IMG/VR virus record: IMGVR_UViG_3300007346_000279
Span: 1-22,372 of that record
DNA: 22,372 nucleotides
Reading direction: 5' to 3' (one strand)
DNA from: a virus
Shown piece after piece: positions 1-5,210 of this stretch. The notes under the pieces were generated by a model. It saw only the letters and a program-made list of their open reading frames with translations, did not search any database and was not told where the DNA came from. Position 1 is the first letter of the stretch, and every line of letters begins with the position of its first letter. The position numbers and the translations under genes are program-made.

Positions 1-679
1 ACAAGCGACGCTCTGCCCCGAGTAGCGTGGACTTCCAACGCTCGAACAGCATCACCAGCGGACGGTACCACGAGACCCCCTCGACCTCACCGGGCGTCCC
101 GCCGTGCTGCAAATGGATCAACCTCGACCACTCGATCACCGCTGACCCGCTGCGCGATGTCTGCCGCACGCGGTTCGGTTTCGCGCTCGGGGTCGAGGGC
201 CACCCGTATTGATCAACAGTCGAGGCGTGCAACTGGAACAACTCGACGCGGCGCCCGTCACCCACGGCGCTCGGTCGTCGCTCGGTCGGTGCCTCGACCC
301 AGCGCCGCTCGGCAAGATAGAACCCGCGGCGGTAGTAGTCCGACAACATCGGTGCGAGTGCCTGCCACCCGGTAGCGTCGCACTCCGCGTCAGGCGTCAC
401 GTCATCGACGAACAACGCTTGACACAGTGCAGAAAAGCGCGCCTCGTCCGCGGTCGCCTCGTCGGGCGTGCGGTACTCGGGCACGTTGCGACCGATCGTC
501 AGTACGAGTTCTTCGGCAGCAGCGGCGATCCGCGGGTGCCCTCGCTCCATCTGATCGTATATGCCAGGCATCCCCGCAAGTCCGCGGACGGACTTCGGGT
601 ACAGTTCGGATGTCGGTTCACGCGTGGGAACCTGCCACCCGGTTTGATACGTTGGCGTGCGCACACCGCTATTAGGCAT
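1..679 (-). CDS. Phage portal protein (N-terminal 226 residues, cut by window edge)
   Basis: The open frame runs from ATG at 679 through position 1 without a stop, so the C-terminal part lies outside the window. A TAA lies two codons before the ATG, which limits the start to this ATG or a GTG two codons upstream; no good Shine-Dalgarno is visible. The translation resembles the N-terminal half of dodecameric portal proteins that form the DNA channel at the capsid vertex: a polar N-terminus, an acidic middle (about 60-100) and, near residues 200-216, the sequence EGVSWYRPLVMLFERWK, which matches the G-x-S-x-x-R-P...K segment typical of portals. Context agrees: it lies downstream of the terminase on the same strand. 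Unusually, four tiny genes separate it from the large terminase. Family assignment is from motif memory, so the subfamily (for example DUF935-like) is uncertain. Confidence 0.7.
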   Translation of the reverse strand, partial: MPNSGVRTPTYQTGWQVPTREPTSELYPKSVRGLAGMPGIYDQMERGHPRIAAAAEELVLTIGRNVPEYRTPDEATADEARFSALCQALFVDDVTPDAECDATGWQALAPMLSDYYRRGFYLAERRWVEAPTERRPSAVGDGRRVELFQLHASTVDQYGWPSTPSAKPNRVRQTSRSGSAVIEWSRLIHLQHGGTPGEVEGVSWYRPLVMLFERWKSTLLGAERRL

Positions 680-727
680 GCGCACGCGTTACCACACACG
701 ATCAGGCGTGTCAATATTTGGCGCGCG

Positions 728-976
728 TTATGCCGACCACTGGTCCGGCGCGGTGTGCATGTACCGCCAGAACGTAGACCCGTGCGTGTGCACTACGAAT
801 ACACCGGATTCAAGCATAGGCAACGCGTCGTCGATGTCGTGCCACTCGTCCGGCAGTCCGTCCGGTTCGTCGTCGTCGTCGTCGTCAGGTGTCGGGGCGA
901 TGCGACGAGCGAGGGCCAGCGCGCGCCCCGCCAGCATCGCCAGTGCTGCGGCGATCATGATGCGCCGATCAGTCAC
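728..976 (-). CDS. Small membrane or exported acidic protein, 82 aa
   Basis: GTG start at 976 preceded by GGTGGG, overlapping the stop of the previous 29-residue gene by 8 bases. The N-terminus is Arg-Arg followed by a hydrophobic, alanine-rich stretch (about residues 7-23), then an Arg pair, consistent with a signal anchor. After it comes a run of six Asp plus Glu encoded by a (GAC)6 microsatellite, then a polar C-terminal domain with several Trp, His and Asp residues. An ATG six codons downstream is a possible alternative start but has no ribosome site. I do not recognise the family. Position between terminase and portal, coupled to another membrane peptide, suggests a small membrane module; a lysis or host-takeover role is only a guess. 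Confidence 0.6.
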   Translation of the reverse strand: MTDRRIMIAAALAMLAGRALALARRIAPTPDDDDDDEPDGLPDEWHDIDDALPMLESGVFVVHTHGSTFWRYMHTAPDQWSA

Positions 977-1058
977 GGTGCGCCCACCATGCCAGCCACC
1001 CCACGCCACCGCCACCGAGTGCAGATACCACGACCGCGATCAAAGCATCGAACCCCAT
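969..1058 (-). CDS. 29-residue single-pass membrane peptide
   Basis: ATG at 1058 shares one base with the TGA of the preceding gene (TGATG) and has GAGG seven bases upstream. The peptide is almost entirely one hydrophobic helix (ALIAVVVSALGGGGVGWLAW) ending in a short His-Arg-Asp tail. The coding case rests on the tight coupling on both sides (TGATG at the front, 8-base overlap with the next GTG at the back) and the clean transmembrane composition. No family recognised; small phage peptides of this kind include holins, antiholins and membrane regulators. Confidence 0.5.
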   Translation of the reverse strand: MGFDALIAVVVSALGGGGVGWLAWWAHRD

Positions 1059-1228
1059 CACTGCACCTCACCGGACACGCGCGACAGTGCGTCGCGCAGT
1101 TCGTCGATCATCGCTTGCGCCTCGTCCCGCGTGAACTCGGCAACCACACCGCCAGTCGTGACGAGCACCGTGTTCGGTCCGATACAAGCGCGCACCTGCC
1201 ACCTGATCCCATCCGTATCAATCGCCAT
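1058..1228 (-). CDS. Conserved-architecture small protein, 56 aa
   Basis: ATG at 1228 follows AAGGGG and overlaps the end of the preceding gene by 11 bases; TGA at 1058-1060. The protein is short, soluble and acidic, with predicted beta strands (WQVRACI, NTVLVTTGGVVAEF) followed by an amphipathic helix (TRDEAQAMIDELRDAL). The strand-then-helix pattern with T/S-x-x-x-A-x-x-(L/I) is shared with three other tiny genes of this window (1218-1421, 5007-5210, 14714-14878). Function unknown; I infer a related fold, not a shared role. Confidence 0.6.
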   Translation of the reverse strand: MAIDTDGIRWQVRACIGPNTVLVTTGGVVAEFTRDEAQAMIDELRDALSRVSGEVQ

Positions 1229-1421
1229 CTGCCGACCCCTTGTCCGCCTTGTCAGCTACTCGTCCGATCATTGCGGCAATCTGCCGCGCGTGCTCCGGTG
1301 AAACGAACACAGCAATGTTCGCACCGAGCACCGCACAAGCGATCATCACCTGTCCCTCGTACTCGCTCGCGGCGATGTACTCGCCATCCGCATCACTTCT
1401 CACGATCTCGTCGTACGCCAT
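1218..1421 (-). CDS. Conserved-architecture small protein, 67 aa; first gene of the portal-side cluster
   Basis: ATG at 1421 has an excellent ribosome binding site (GGAGGG, eight bases upstream), the strongest in this cluster. It is the first gene after the 1422-1687 non-coding gap. The protein has an N-terminal strand-rich part and ends with a helix of the form VSPEHARQIAAMIGRVADKA, the same strand-plus-S/T-x-x-x-A helix layout as three other tiny genes here. A mostly hydrophobic middle (MIACAVLGANIAVFV) looks like buried strands rather than a membrane span because it is short and broken by Gly-Ala-Asn. Function unknown. Confidence 0.65.
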   Translation of the reverse strand: MAYDEIVRSDADGEYIAASEYEGQVMIACAVLGANIAVFVSPEHARQIAAMIGRVADKADKGSADGD

Positions 1422-1449
1422 CTCTCAACCCTCCATCTGCGCCACCGGA

Positions 1450-1486
1450 CCCCGCCCCCACAAACTGATGGGGCGCGAGGGCGGGG
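1450..1486 (-). promoter_or_regulatory. GC-rich hairpin in the leader of the portal-side cluster
   Basis: CCCCGCCC (1450-1457) and GGGCGGGG (1479-1486) form a perfect 8-bp stem with a 21-base loop. It ends about 29 bases before the ATG at 1421 and leaves the GGAGGG ribosome site unpaired. There is no U-tract, so it is more likely a leader structure or RNA-processing element than a terminator. Confidence 0.35.
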
Positions 1487-1528
1487 CGCGGTGACTGCCC
1501 ACTTGCTATTGACGCGGGCGGTGTTCTG

Positions 1529-1557
1529 TTCGTAGTTCCATCAATTTTGCGCGTCAA
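1529..1557 (-). promoter_or_regulatory. Weak candidate promoter (TTGACG, 17 bp, TACGAA)
   Basis: On the minus strand TTGACG (1557-1552) is followed after 17 bases by TACGAA (1534-1529). The -35 box is good and the -10 box poor. It lies between the double hairpin after terL and the leader of the gene starting at 1421, where a promoter would be expected. The same TTGACGCG octamer recurs inverted at 1509-1516 and upstream of the rightward operon at 4438-4445, so it may instead be a protein-binding site. Confidence 0.25.
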
Positions 1558-1582
1558 GCGCGATCTGTGATGCGTCGTCAGT

Positions 1583-1636
1583 GGACCCCACCGGAACCAC
1601 CGAAGCGCGGCGGGGTCCTCCTCGCACCATGCGAGG
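1583..1636 (-). terminator. Two adjacent hairpins downstream of terL
   Basis: First hairpin on the minus strand: CCTCGCA / TGCGAGG, 7 bp perfect, 3-base loop (1620-1636). Second: GGACCCCGCC / GGTGGGGTCC, 10 bp with one G-U pair, 16-base loop (1583-1618). Only one base separates them. They lie 50-105 bases after the terL stop codon. No U-tract follows either, so classical intrinsic termination is doubtful; mRNA processing or a Rho-independent partial terminator are alternatives. Confidence 0.35.
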
Positions 1637-1648
1637 GACGCACCGCAA

Positions 1649-1676
1649 ACCCTACCACACCGATCGCGTCCGTCAA
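1649..1676 (-). promoter_or_regulatory. Candidate promoter just after terL (TTGACG, 16 bp, TAGGGT)
   Basis: TTGACG at 1676-1671, a 16-base spacer, then TAGGGT at 1654-1649 on the minus strand, preceded by an A/T run. The predicted transcript would begin around 1642 and enter the double hairpin at once, so it could drive the portal-side genes or a short structured RNA. Based only on box similarity. Confidence 0.3.
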
Positions 1677-1687
1677 TAAAAAAGCGA

Positions 1688-3013
1688 TCAGAATCCGCGG
1701 CGCGCGATCTTCGGTGCTGCCGCCCACGACACCTCGGGCGCGCGACCTATGCTCGGCATCAGCCACGTGACGCCCCACACGAGCGCGTCCAGTCGGTCAG
1801 GTGACGCGAGACCGGGCACCCACGCGCACAGCTGATCCTCTAGCTCGGGCAGCATGCCGACATGATGCACCCGCCCCTGCTCGTATAGCGCGGACACAGG
1901 TTCGGCGCGGGTCGCCTTTCCGCGTGACGCTCTGACCGCCTCGTACGCCACACGGCGATCAACCGCGCGGATCGTCGACTCGACGAGGTCCCCGCCCTGA
2001 TTCACTTCCGCCACGATGCGCGACGCGCCGTGCCGGTGATAGGCATCAACAGCGATCCGCGTCCAGTCGCTGACCGGGTGACGACCGCTCAAGTCCTCGA
2101 TCACATAGGCGTCGCCATCCGCCCCGAGACCGACGACAACGATCCCTGTCTCGTCCGACTCGTCGAGTGCAGTGACCGCGGGGTCGATCGCGACCACGAC
2201 TCGGGGCAGCGTGCGCGGCGCGGTGTCCACGCGGGCAGCGTCGATCGTGTCGATGTCCCACAGTGCACCCTCGACCGCGTCCAACACTTCCGCGTGTAGT
2301 TCCTGACGACCGAGCCTCGTCCCCTCGTACCGCCTCAACAGTTCGTCGACGACACCCGGCGCGAGGTTCTGCCGGTTGTCCATTGTCGACCCGCGCGTCA
2401 CGTGCACGTCGTCCCGAGACAGCATCGCCCGCACGCGCGCAGTCGGTCGAGGTGTGGACGTGATGATCGCCCGCGGGTCAGTCCCGAGTCGCAGTCCCAT
2501 CGCCATTTGATCAAGCGCGTGCATGCCGCCCACCTCGCGCCACAAGCACCACTCGTCGCCCCACGCGAAGTGATGCTGCGGACCCGCGAGCACGTCAGGC
2601 TTATCGGCGGTGTAGCACTGCGCCGTGCTGCCGTTCGCCCACGTGATCGTTTGCTTGCCCGGTTCCCACTGGCACGGGTTCCACGGTTTCGACGTTGCGA
2701 CGATCCCAGACTCGCCCTCGACCATCACGGACCGGGTGTCGCGGTACGTCCTGCCGACGAGCGCGATGCGACATCCGGGTTGCTGCTCTGCCCATAAGTG
2801 CACCTGCTCCGCGCCGGTCCGTGTCTTGCCGAAGCCACGACCCGCGAGCACGACCCACCATCGCCAGTCCCCGCGCGGCGTCATCTGCTCGTGTCGACCG
2901 TGCACGATCCACGAGTGCAGCAAGCGGACCGCCTCGTCCGGTGTCAGCGTCGCAAGCCACGCGTCGCGCTCGTGCTTGGGGCGCGCGCGCAGTTTCTCGA
3001 TCAGACTAGGCAT
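1688..3013 (-). CDS. terL: Terminase large subunit (ATPase and nuclease)
   Basis: Packaging motor that pumps DNA through the portal and cuts concatemers. With the ATG at 3013 it is 441 aa. The N-terminal ATPase shows the terminase lead-in (W-x-x-x-x-R-x-x-Q-x-x-P-x-G-D-W, about 35-50), Walker A LAGRGFGKT (56-64), a Walker B-type WGDEW (151-155) and the coupling motif ITSTPRP (184-190). The C-terminal RNase H-like nuclease has acidic residues at D277 (AIDP), E336 (AEVNQGG) and D409 (RLDALVWG). Walker B is followed by Trp-Cys-Leu-Trp where relatives usually have Leu-Ala/Lys-x-Trp. An in-frame ATG at 3094 would add 27 residues, but that stretch is Pro/Arg/Cys-rich, has no family similarity and contains a 9-bp hairpin, so I prefer 3013. 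Neither start has a strong ribosome site. Confidence 0.93.
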   Translation of the reverse strand: MPSLIEKLRARPKHERDAWLATLTPDEAVRLLHSWIVHGRHEQMTPRGDWRWWVVLAGRGFGKTRTGAEQVHLWAEQQPGCRIALVGRTYRDTRSVMVEGESGIVATSKPWNPCQWEPGKQTITWANGSTAQCYTADKPDVLAGPQHHFAWGDEWCLWREVGGMHALDQMAMGLRLGTDPRAIITSTPRPTARVRAMLSRDDVHVTRGSTMDNRQNLAPGVVDELLRRYEGTRLGRQELHAEVLDAVEGALWDIDTIDAARVDTAPRTLPRVVVAIDPAVTALDESDETGIVVVGLGADGDAYVIEDLSGRHPVSDWTRIAVDAYHRHGASRIVAEVNQGGDLVESTIRAVDRRVAYEAVRASRGKATRAEPVSALYEQGRVHHVGMLPELEDQLCAWVPGLASPDRLDALVWGVTWLMPSIGRAPEVSWAAAPKIARRGF

Positions 3014-3031
3014 GACGCCACGAACGACGAA

Positions 3032-3070
3032 CCCCCGGTCCGGGTCGCATACGCGTCCGCAGACCGGGGG
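3032..3070 (-). promoter_or_regulatory. Perfect 9-bp hairpin between the small terminase gene and terL
   Basis: CCCCCGGTC (3032-3040) pairs with GACCGGGGG (3062-3070), with a further G-U and G-C pair possible inside. It lies 19 bases before the preferred terL ATG at 3013. It may slow read-through, stabilise an mRNA end, or cover the terL start. No U-tract. Confidence 0.4.
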
Positions 3071-3115
3071 CCGATGGAGGGGTTGACGCAGCATGCCACG
3101 CGATGCGAGCGGGTG

Positions 3116-3520
3116 TCAACTGTCGCCCCCAACAACCTCGCGCAGTCGGTCGATCGCGGACTCGCCCCCGATCGTCACCTCGGTCCGCTGCGGTGCGTCG
3201 AGTCCGGTCAGCTTCGCGCGCCGTTCCTGCACTCGCAACGCGGTCGCGATCGCCTTCTCGTCACCGTCCTCGATCTTCGGTTGCAGTCGCGCGAGGTACT
3301 GATCGAGTCTTTCGAGTTCGAGATCCCGCAGCTGCTCCGCGCTGACCCTGGTCTCTGCGCGCAGTTCGTCGAGTTCTGCGGTCACGTACTTGTGCGCGGT
3401 GTTCCTGCTAACCCCGAGTTCCTGTCCGATCTGCCGGTACGACATCCCGCGCTTGCGCAGTTCGAGCGCCTGTGCCCTGCGTTCTACCGCGCTCGGATCG
3501 GGTCCCTTACGCTTGCCCAT
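3116..3520 (-). CDS. terS: Helix-turn-helix protein, probable terminase small subunit
   Basis: 134 aa from ATG at 3520, preceded by GAGAGGG; the RuvC stop ends two bases before the ATG. Residues about 12-48 form a homeodomain-like helix-turn-helix (A-L-E-L-R-K-R-G-M-S-Y-R-Q-I-G-Q-E-L-G-V then SRNTAHKYV). A long charged helix, probably coiled coil, follows (about 50-105), then a linker rich in Thr and Gly. DNA-recognising HTH plus oligomerising helices and a location immediately upstream of terL is the standard layout of small terminases, which bind pac/cos DNA and load the motor. An in-frame ATG 15 codons upstream (3565) lies inside the RuvC gene and has no ribosome site. A plain transcription regulator is the alternative. 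Confidence 0.7.
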   Translation of the reverse strand: MGKRKGPDPSAVERRAQALELRKRGMSYRQIGQELGVSRNTAHKYVTAELDELRAETRVSAEQLRDLELERLDQYLARLQPKIEDGDEKAIATALRVQERRAKLTGLDAPQRTEVTIGGESAIDRLREVVGGDS

Positions 3521-3522
3521 TG

Positions 3523-3957
3523 TCACCCTCTCAACGTCACGGACATCGTGTCCCGCAATCGCCACGCGTACAGAGCGATCAACACCGCGTCCGCGGCGCC
3601 CTCACCGAGCGCGCATCCGCTGATCTTCTCTGCCGCTGCTTTCTTCTGTGCCTTTGTCAGTCCTCGCAGACCTAACGCGGACTGCCAGCGTGACGGATGC
3701 ACGTCGAATCGACTGACCCCGTGGATCGCAACGTCAAGCTGTCCGAGTCCCCGCCCGATACTGCGTTCACTTCGCTGACCGTGTGCCACGTCGATCGGCG
3801 CTTCCACGTACCAGGGCAACCCCGAGTGCTGCTCGCGCACGAGCATCGCCAGTTGCCACAGTGGCCGGTCTCGGGTTGCCTGCCATGTCTCGAACCGCTG
3901 TCCGTCGTAGACAGCGATCCCACCCTTCGCGCCGATGTCGACCCCGATGACCTGCAT
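3523..3957 (-). CDS. RuvC-like Holliday junction resolvase
   Basis: 144 aa, close to bacterial RuvC and shorter phage versions. RNase H fold with the expected acidic residues: D7 in GVDIGAKGG, E53 in YVEAP, and a C-terminal acidic motif GEGAADAVLIALYAW (about 118-132). It would cut four-way junctions left by replication and recombination, so that the terminase receives linear substrate; being first in the operon with both terminase genes supports that role. There is no Shine-Dalgarno before the ATG at 3957; instead a promoter-like pair ends six bases upstream, suggesting a leaderless message. A start further upstream is excluded by the promoter-like and CG-repeat sequence. Confidence 0.82.
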   Translation of the reverse strand: MQVIGVDIGAKGGIAVYDGQRFETWQATRDRPLWQLAMLVREQHSGLPWYVEAPIDVAHGQRSERSIGRGLGQLDVAIHGVSRFDVHPSRWQSALGLRGLTKAQKKAAAEKISGCALGEGAADAVLIALYAWRLRDTMSVTLRG

Positions 3958-3963
3958 GCGCCG

Positions 3964-3992
3964 ACACTATCACGCGCGCGCGCGCGGTGCAA
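3964..3992 (-). promoter_or_regulatory. Leftward promoter for ruvC-terS-terL, probably giving a leaderless mRNA
   Basis: On the minus strand TTGCAC (3992-3987), a 17-base spacer and TAGTGT (3969-3964), with TG one base before the -10 box (extended -10). The spacer is almost wholly alternating CG. Six bases separate the -10 from the ATG at 3957, so transcription would start at or next to the start codon, which agrees with the missing ribosome site. Confidence 0.45.
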
Positions 3993-4166
3993 CCGGGTGT
4001 CCCCACCGCTGACCGTAGCAATTTCAACGGGTTGCGCGGATTCCGAGCCCGTGTCCCCACCGTGTCCCCACCCCACCGGGGACAAGATTCTTTCAATGAT
4101 TCCGCGCGCTTGGTTGCAGTTTCGGGCGCTTGTCCCCGGTCCCCACTCAATAGAGATCAACACCGC

Positions 4167-4193
4167 CGCGCGCACGCGCGCACGCGCGCGCGT
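4167..4193. repeat. Alternating purine-pyrimidine run with 8-bp tandem GCGCGCAC
   Basis: 27 bases of strictly alternating C/G/A, including two tandem GCGCGCAC units (4168-4183). Together with the CG run at 3972-3986 it gives two Z-DNA-prone segments in this intergenic region. Confidence 0.6.
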
Positions 4194-4224
4194 AAAGGCT
4201 ATGTTTCGCGACAGTGGGGACAAA

Positions 4225-4268
4225 GGGTATTTTTTGAACTATCTATCTATCTATCTATCTAGAAACAC
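4225..4268. repeat. AT-rich tract with (ATCT)5 microsatellite
   Basis: The only clearly A/T-rich stretch of the window: a T6 run, TTGAAC, then five perfect ATCT units (4241-4260) and AGAAACA. It is flanked by TGTCCCCAC elements on both sides (4214-4222 and 4281-4300). It may act as a DNA unwinding element. TTGAAC (4234-4239) and TATCTA (4256-4261) are spaced 16 bases apart, so the repeat could also be the spacer and -10 box of a rightward promoter. Confidence 0.55.
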
Positions 4269-4391
4269 ACGGGTTTCTCGTGTCCCCACTCTGTCCCCAC
4301 CGGTGGAGACACGAAATTGAGAGTGCAACAATTCCGGCAGGTTGCAGGGCACCGCTTGTCCCCACCGGTCAGCGTCAAGTGGGGACACAAG

Positions 4392-4415
4392 GGGTGATCG
4401 CTGGACCGATCACCC
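4392..4415. promoter_or_regulatory. Perfect 9-bp palindromic operator
   Basis: GGGTGATCG and CGATCACCC separated by six bases. It lies between the last iteron and the -35 box of the rightward promoter candidate. Two-fold symmetry with a short spacer fits a dimeric HTH repressor site; as RNA it would be a short strong hairpin without U-tract. Confidence 0.5.
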
Positions 4416-4437
4416 TGCGACAGATCGCGTTTTGTGC

Positions 4438-4466
4438 TTGACGCGCGATCCTCGACCGTGCATCCA
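4438..4466 (+). promoter_or_regulatory. Weak candidate rightward promoter for the early operon
   Basis: TTGACG at 4438-4443; the 17-base spaced hexamer CATCCA (4461-4466) is a poor -10 box. About 50 bases separate it from the first start codon. The -35 with its flanks (GCTTGACGCGC) is repeated on the minus strand at 1549-1559, which is the main reason to list it. Confidence 0.25.
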
Positions 4467-4515
4467 TAGGTCAACCCGAGGGCGATGGGTCCCCGGATCG
4501 GTGGAGGCGAGACGC

Positions 4516-5010
4516 ATGCGATACATTGACGAGGATATGGTTGAGGACCAGACCGGGTGCACGCTTGAGCAGTTCGAGGACGTGTACGTGCTGCACACGA
4601 GCGACGAGATCATACCGCTTGATCCGGTCGCGCTGTCTGACTGGCGACCCTGCTACAATCTGGCCGCTGGCGGTATGTCAGACGATGATCGCTGGCACGC
4701 GAAGATCCACAACTGCCAGAGCGTGATCGATACGTGCTCCGCTGTCACTGTCGACCGGCACACGTCGATCGCGTGGTACGAGCACAGCGGGTCGTGGTTG
4801 GGCGACGATCTAACCGAGTCCGTGCGAGTGCCTGGCCTGCTGACCGACGACGAGACCGACAGGATCGAGACAGTGCTTGCGGCGCTGTCCGTCGAATACG
4901 GTGTCAATCCAGTCGGTGAGGGCGACACATCAGTATGGGCAGTCGGACCGACAAGTGCACAGCTTGAGATGATCGTATCCATGATCATCGGCGCGGGGTC
5001 GTATCGGTGA
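4516..5010 (+). CDS. Unknown protein, 164 aa, first gene of the early operon
   Basis: ATG at 4516 has GGAGG eight bases upstream, the best start in the open frame, which extends further upstream without a ribosome site. The protein is acidic, with a Cys/His/Trp-rich middle (roughly residues 44-98) and a C-terminal helical part ending in a hydrophobic segment (MIVSMIIGAG). No recognised family. First genes of phage early operons are often host-takeover proteins, which is inference only. Its stop overlaps the next GTG (GTGA). Confidence 0.75.
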   Translation: MRYIDEDMVEDQTGCTLEQFEDVYVLHTSDEIIPLDPVALSDWRPCYNLAAGGMSDDDRWHAKIHNCQSVIDTCSAVTVDRHTSIAWYEHSGSWLGDDLTESVRVPGLLTDDETDRIETVLAALSVEYGVNPVGEGDTSVWAVGPTSAQLEMIVSMIIGAGSYR

Positions 5011-5210
5011 TCGTTGCAACGCTGCACTGTGCCGAATATCCCGCGGACACGCTGACTGTGCATGTCGATGCAACCTCGTTGTCGGTGGTATGCACTGACA
5101 GCACGACACCGGGAGGCAGCACCGCGGCGATCGTGCTGGACATGGAGGGCGCCCGCGATCTGCGGGACGCGATCGTCAACGCAATCCGCTACACAATGGA
5201 TCACAAATGA
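5007..5210 (+). CDS. Conserved-architecture small protein, 67 aa
   Basis: GTG start at 5007 overlaps the previous TGA; the stop overlaps the next ATG (ATGA). The protein has a strand-rich N-terminal half (ATLHCAEYP, DTLTVHVDATSLSVVCT), then AAIVLDMEGARDLRDAIVNA and a short tail. The end resembles the strand plus D/T/S-x-x-x-A helix found in three other tiny genes of this window. Function unknown. Confidence 0.65.
   Translation: MIVATLHCAEYPADTLTVHVDATSLSVVCTDSTTPGGSTAAIVLDMEGARDLRDAIVNAIRYTMDHK

Larger units (their letters stand above)
1422..1687. other. Non-coding gap between terL and the portal-side cluster
   Basis: No convincing gene in either direction over about 266 bases, which is unusual in this compact genome. 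On the minus (transcribed) strand, in order after the terL stop: a promoter-like pair (1649-1676), a 7-bp perfect hairpin (1620-1636), a second ~10-bp hairpin (1583-1618), a TTGACG box (1552-1557), and a GC-rich hairpin (1450-1486) just upstream of the strong ribosome site of the next gene. An inverted TTGACGCG / CGCGTCAA pair (1509-1516 and 1550-1557) lies in the middle. The content is regulatory; a small non-coding RNA is possible. Confidence 0.6.
3998..4387. repeat. Iteron-like array of TGTCCCCAC; candidate replication origin or regulator-binding region
   Basis: Exact 9-mers TGTCCCCAC occur on the plus strand at 3998, 4052, 4063, 4281, 4292 and 4357, and on the minus strand at 4214-4222 and 4379-4387. 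Variants occur at 4076-4084 (minus), 4131-4139, 4138-4146 and 4303-4311 (minus). Several are paired: two direct pairs with 11-base period (4052/4063 and 4281/4292) and an inverted pair with a 13-base gap (4357/4379). Most copies continue with CCG or CCGGT. A second, looser motif GGTTGCA recurs at about 4112, 4340 and, inverted, 3986. An AT-rich tract sits in the middle. Iterons flanking an AT-rich unwinding element are the classic origin layout; a repressor or activator array controlling both divergent operons would look the same. Confidence 0.6.

Noticed and set aside
499-714. Minus-strand open frame of 71 codons
   Set aside because: Overlaps the portal start in another frame; the portal frame continues to the window edge with family-like motifs.
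209-1468. Long plus-strand open frame of 419 codons
   Set aside because: It is Arg/Pro/His-rich, has no family features and lies antisense to the portal and four coupled small genes with good starts; typical shadow of GC-rich coding DNA.
2798-3778. Plus-strand open frame of 326 codons
   Set aside because: Antisense to terL, terS and ruvC, all of which have clear motifs; composition is that of a shadow.
4139-4262. tRNA or structured RNA gene in the intergenic region
   Set aside because: No cloverleaf, T-loop or CCA end could be drawn; repeats and CG runs explain the pairing.
3998-4387. CRISPR array
   Set aside because: Repeats are only 9 bases, occur on both strands and have irregular spacing; no cas genes.
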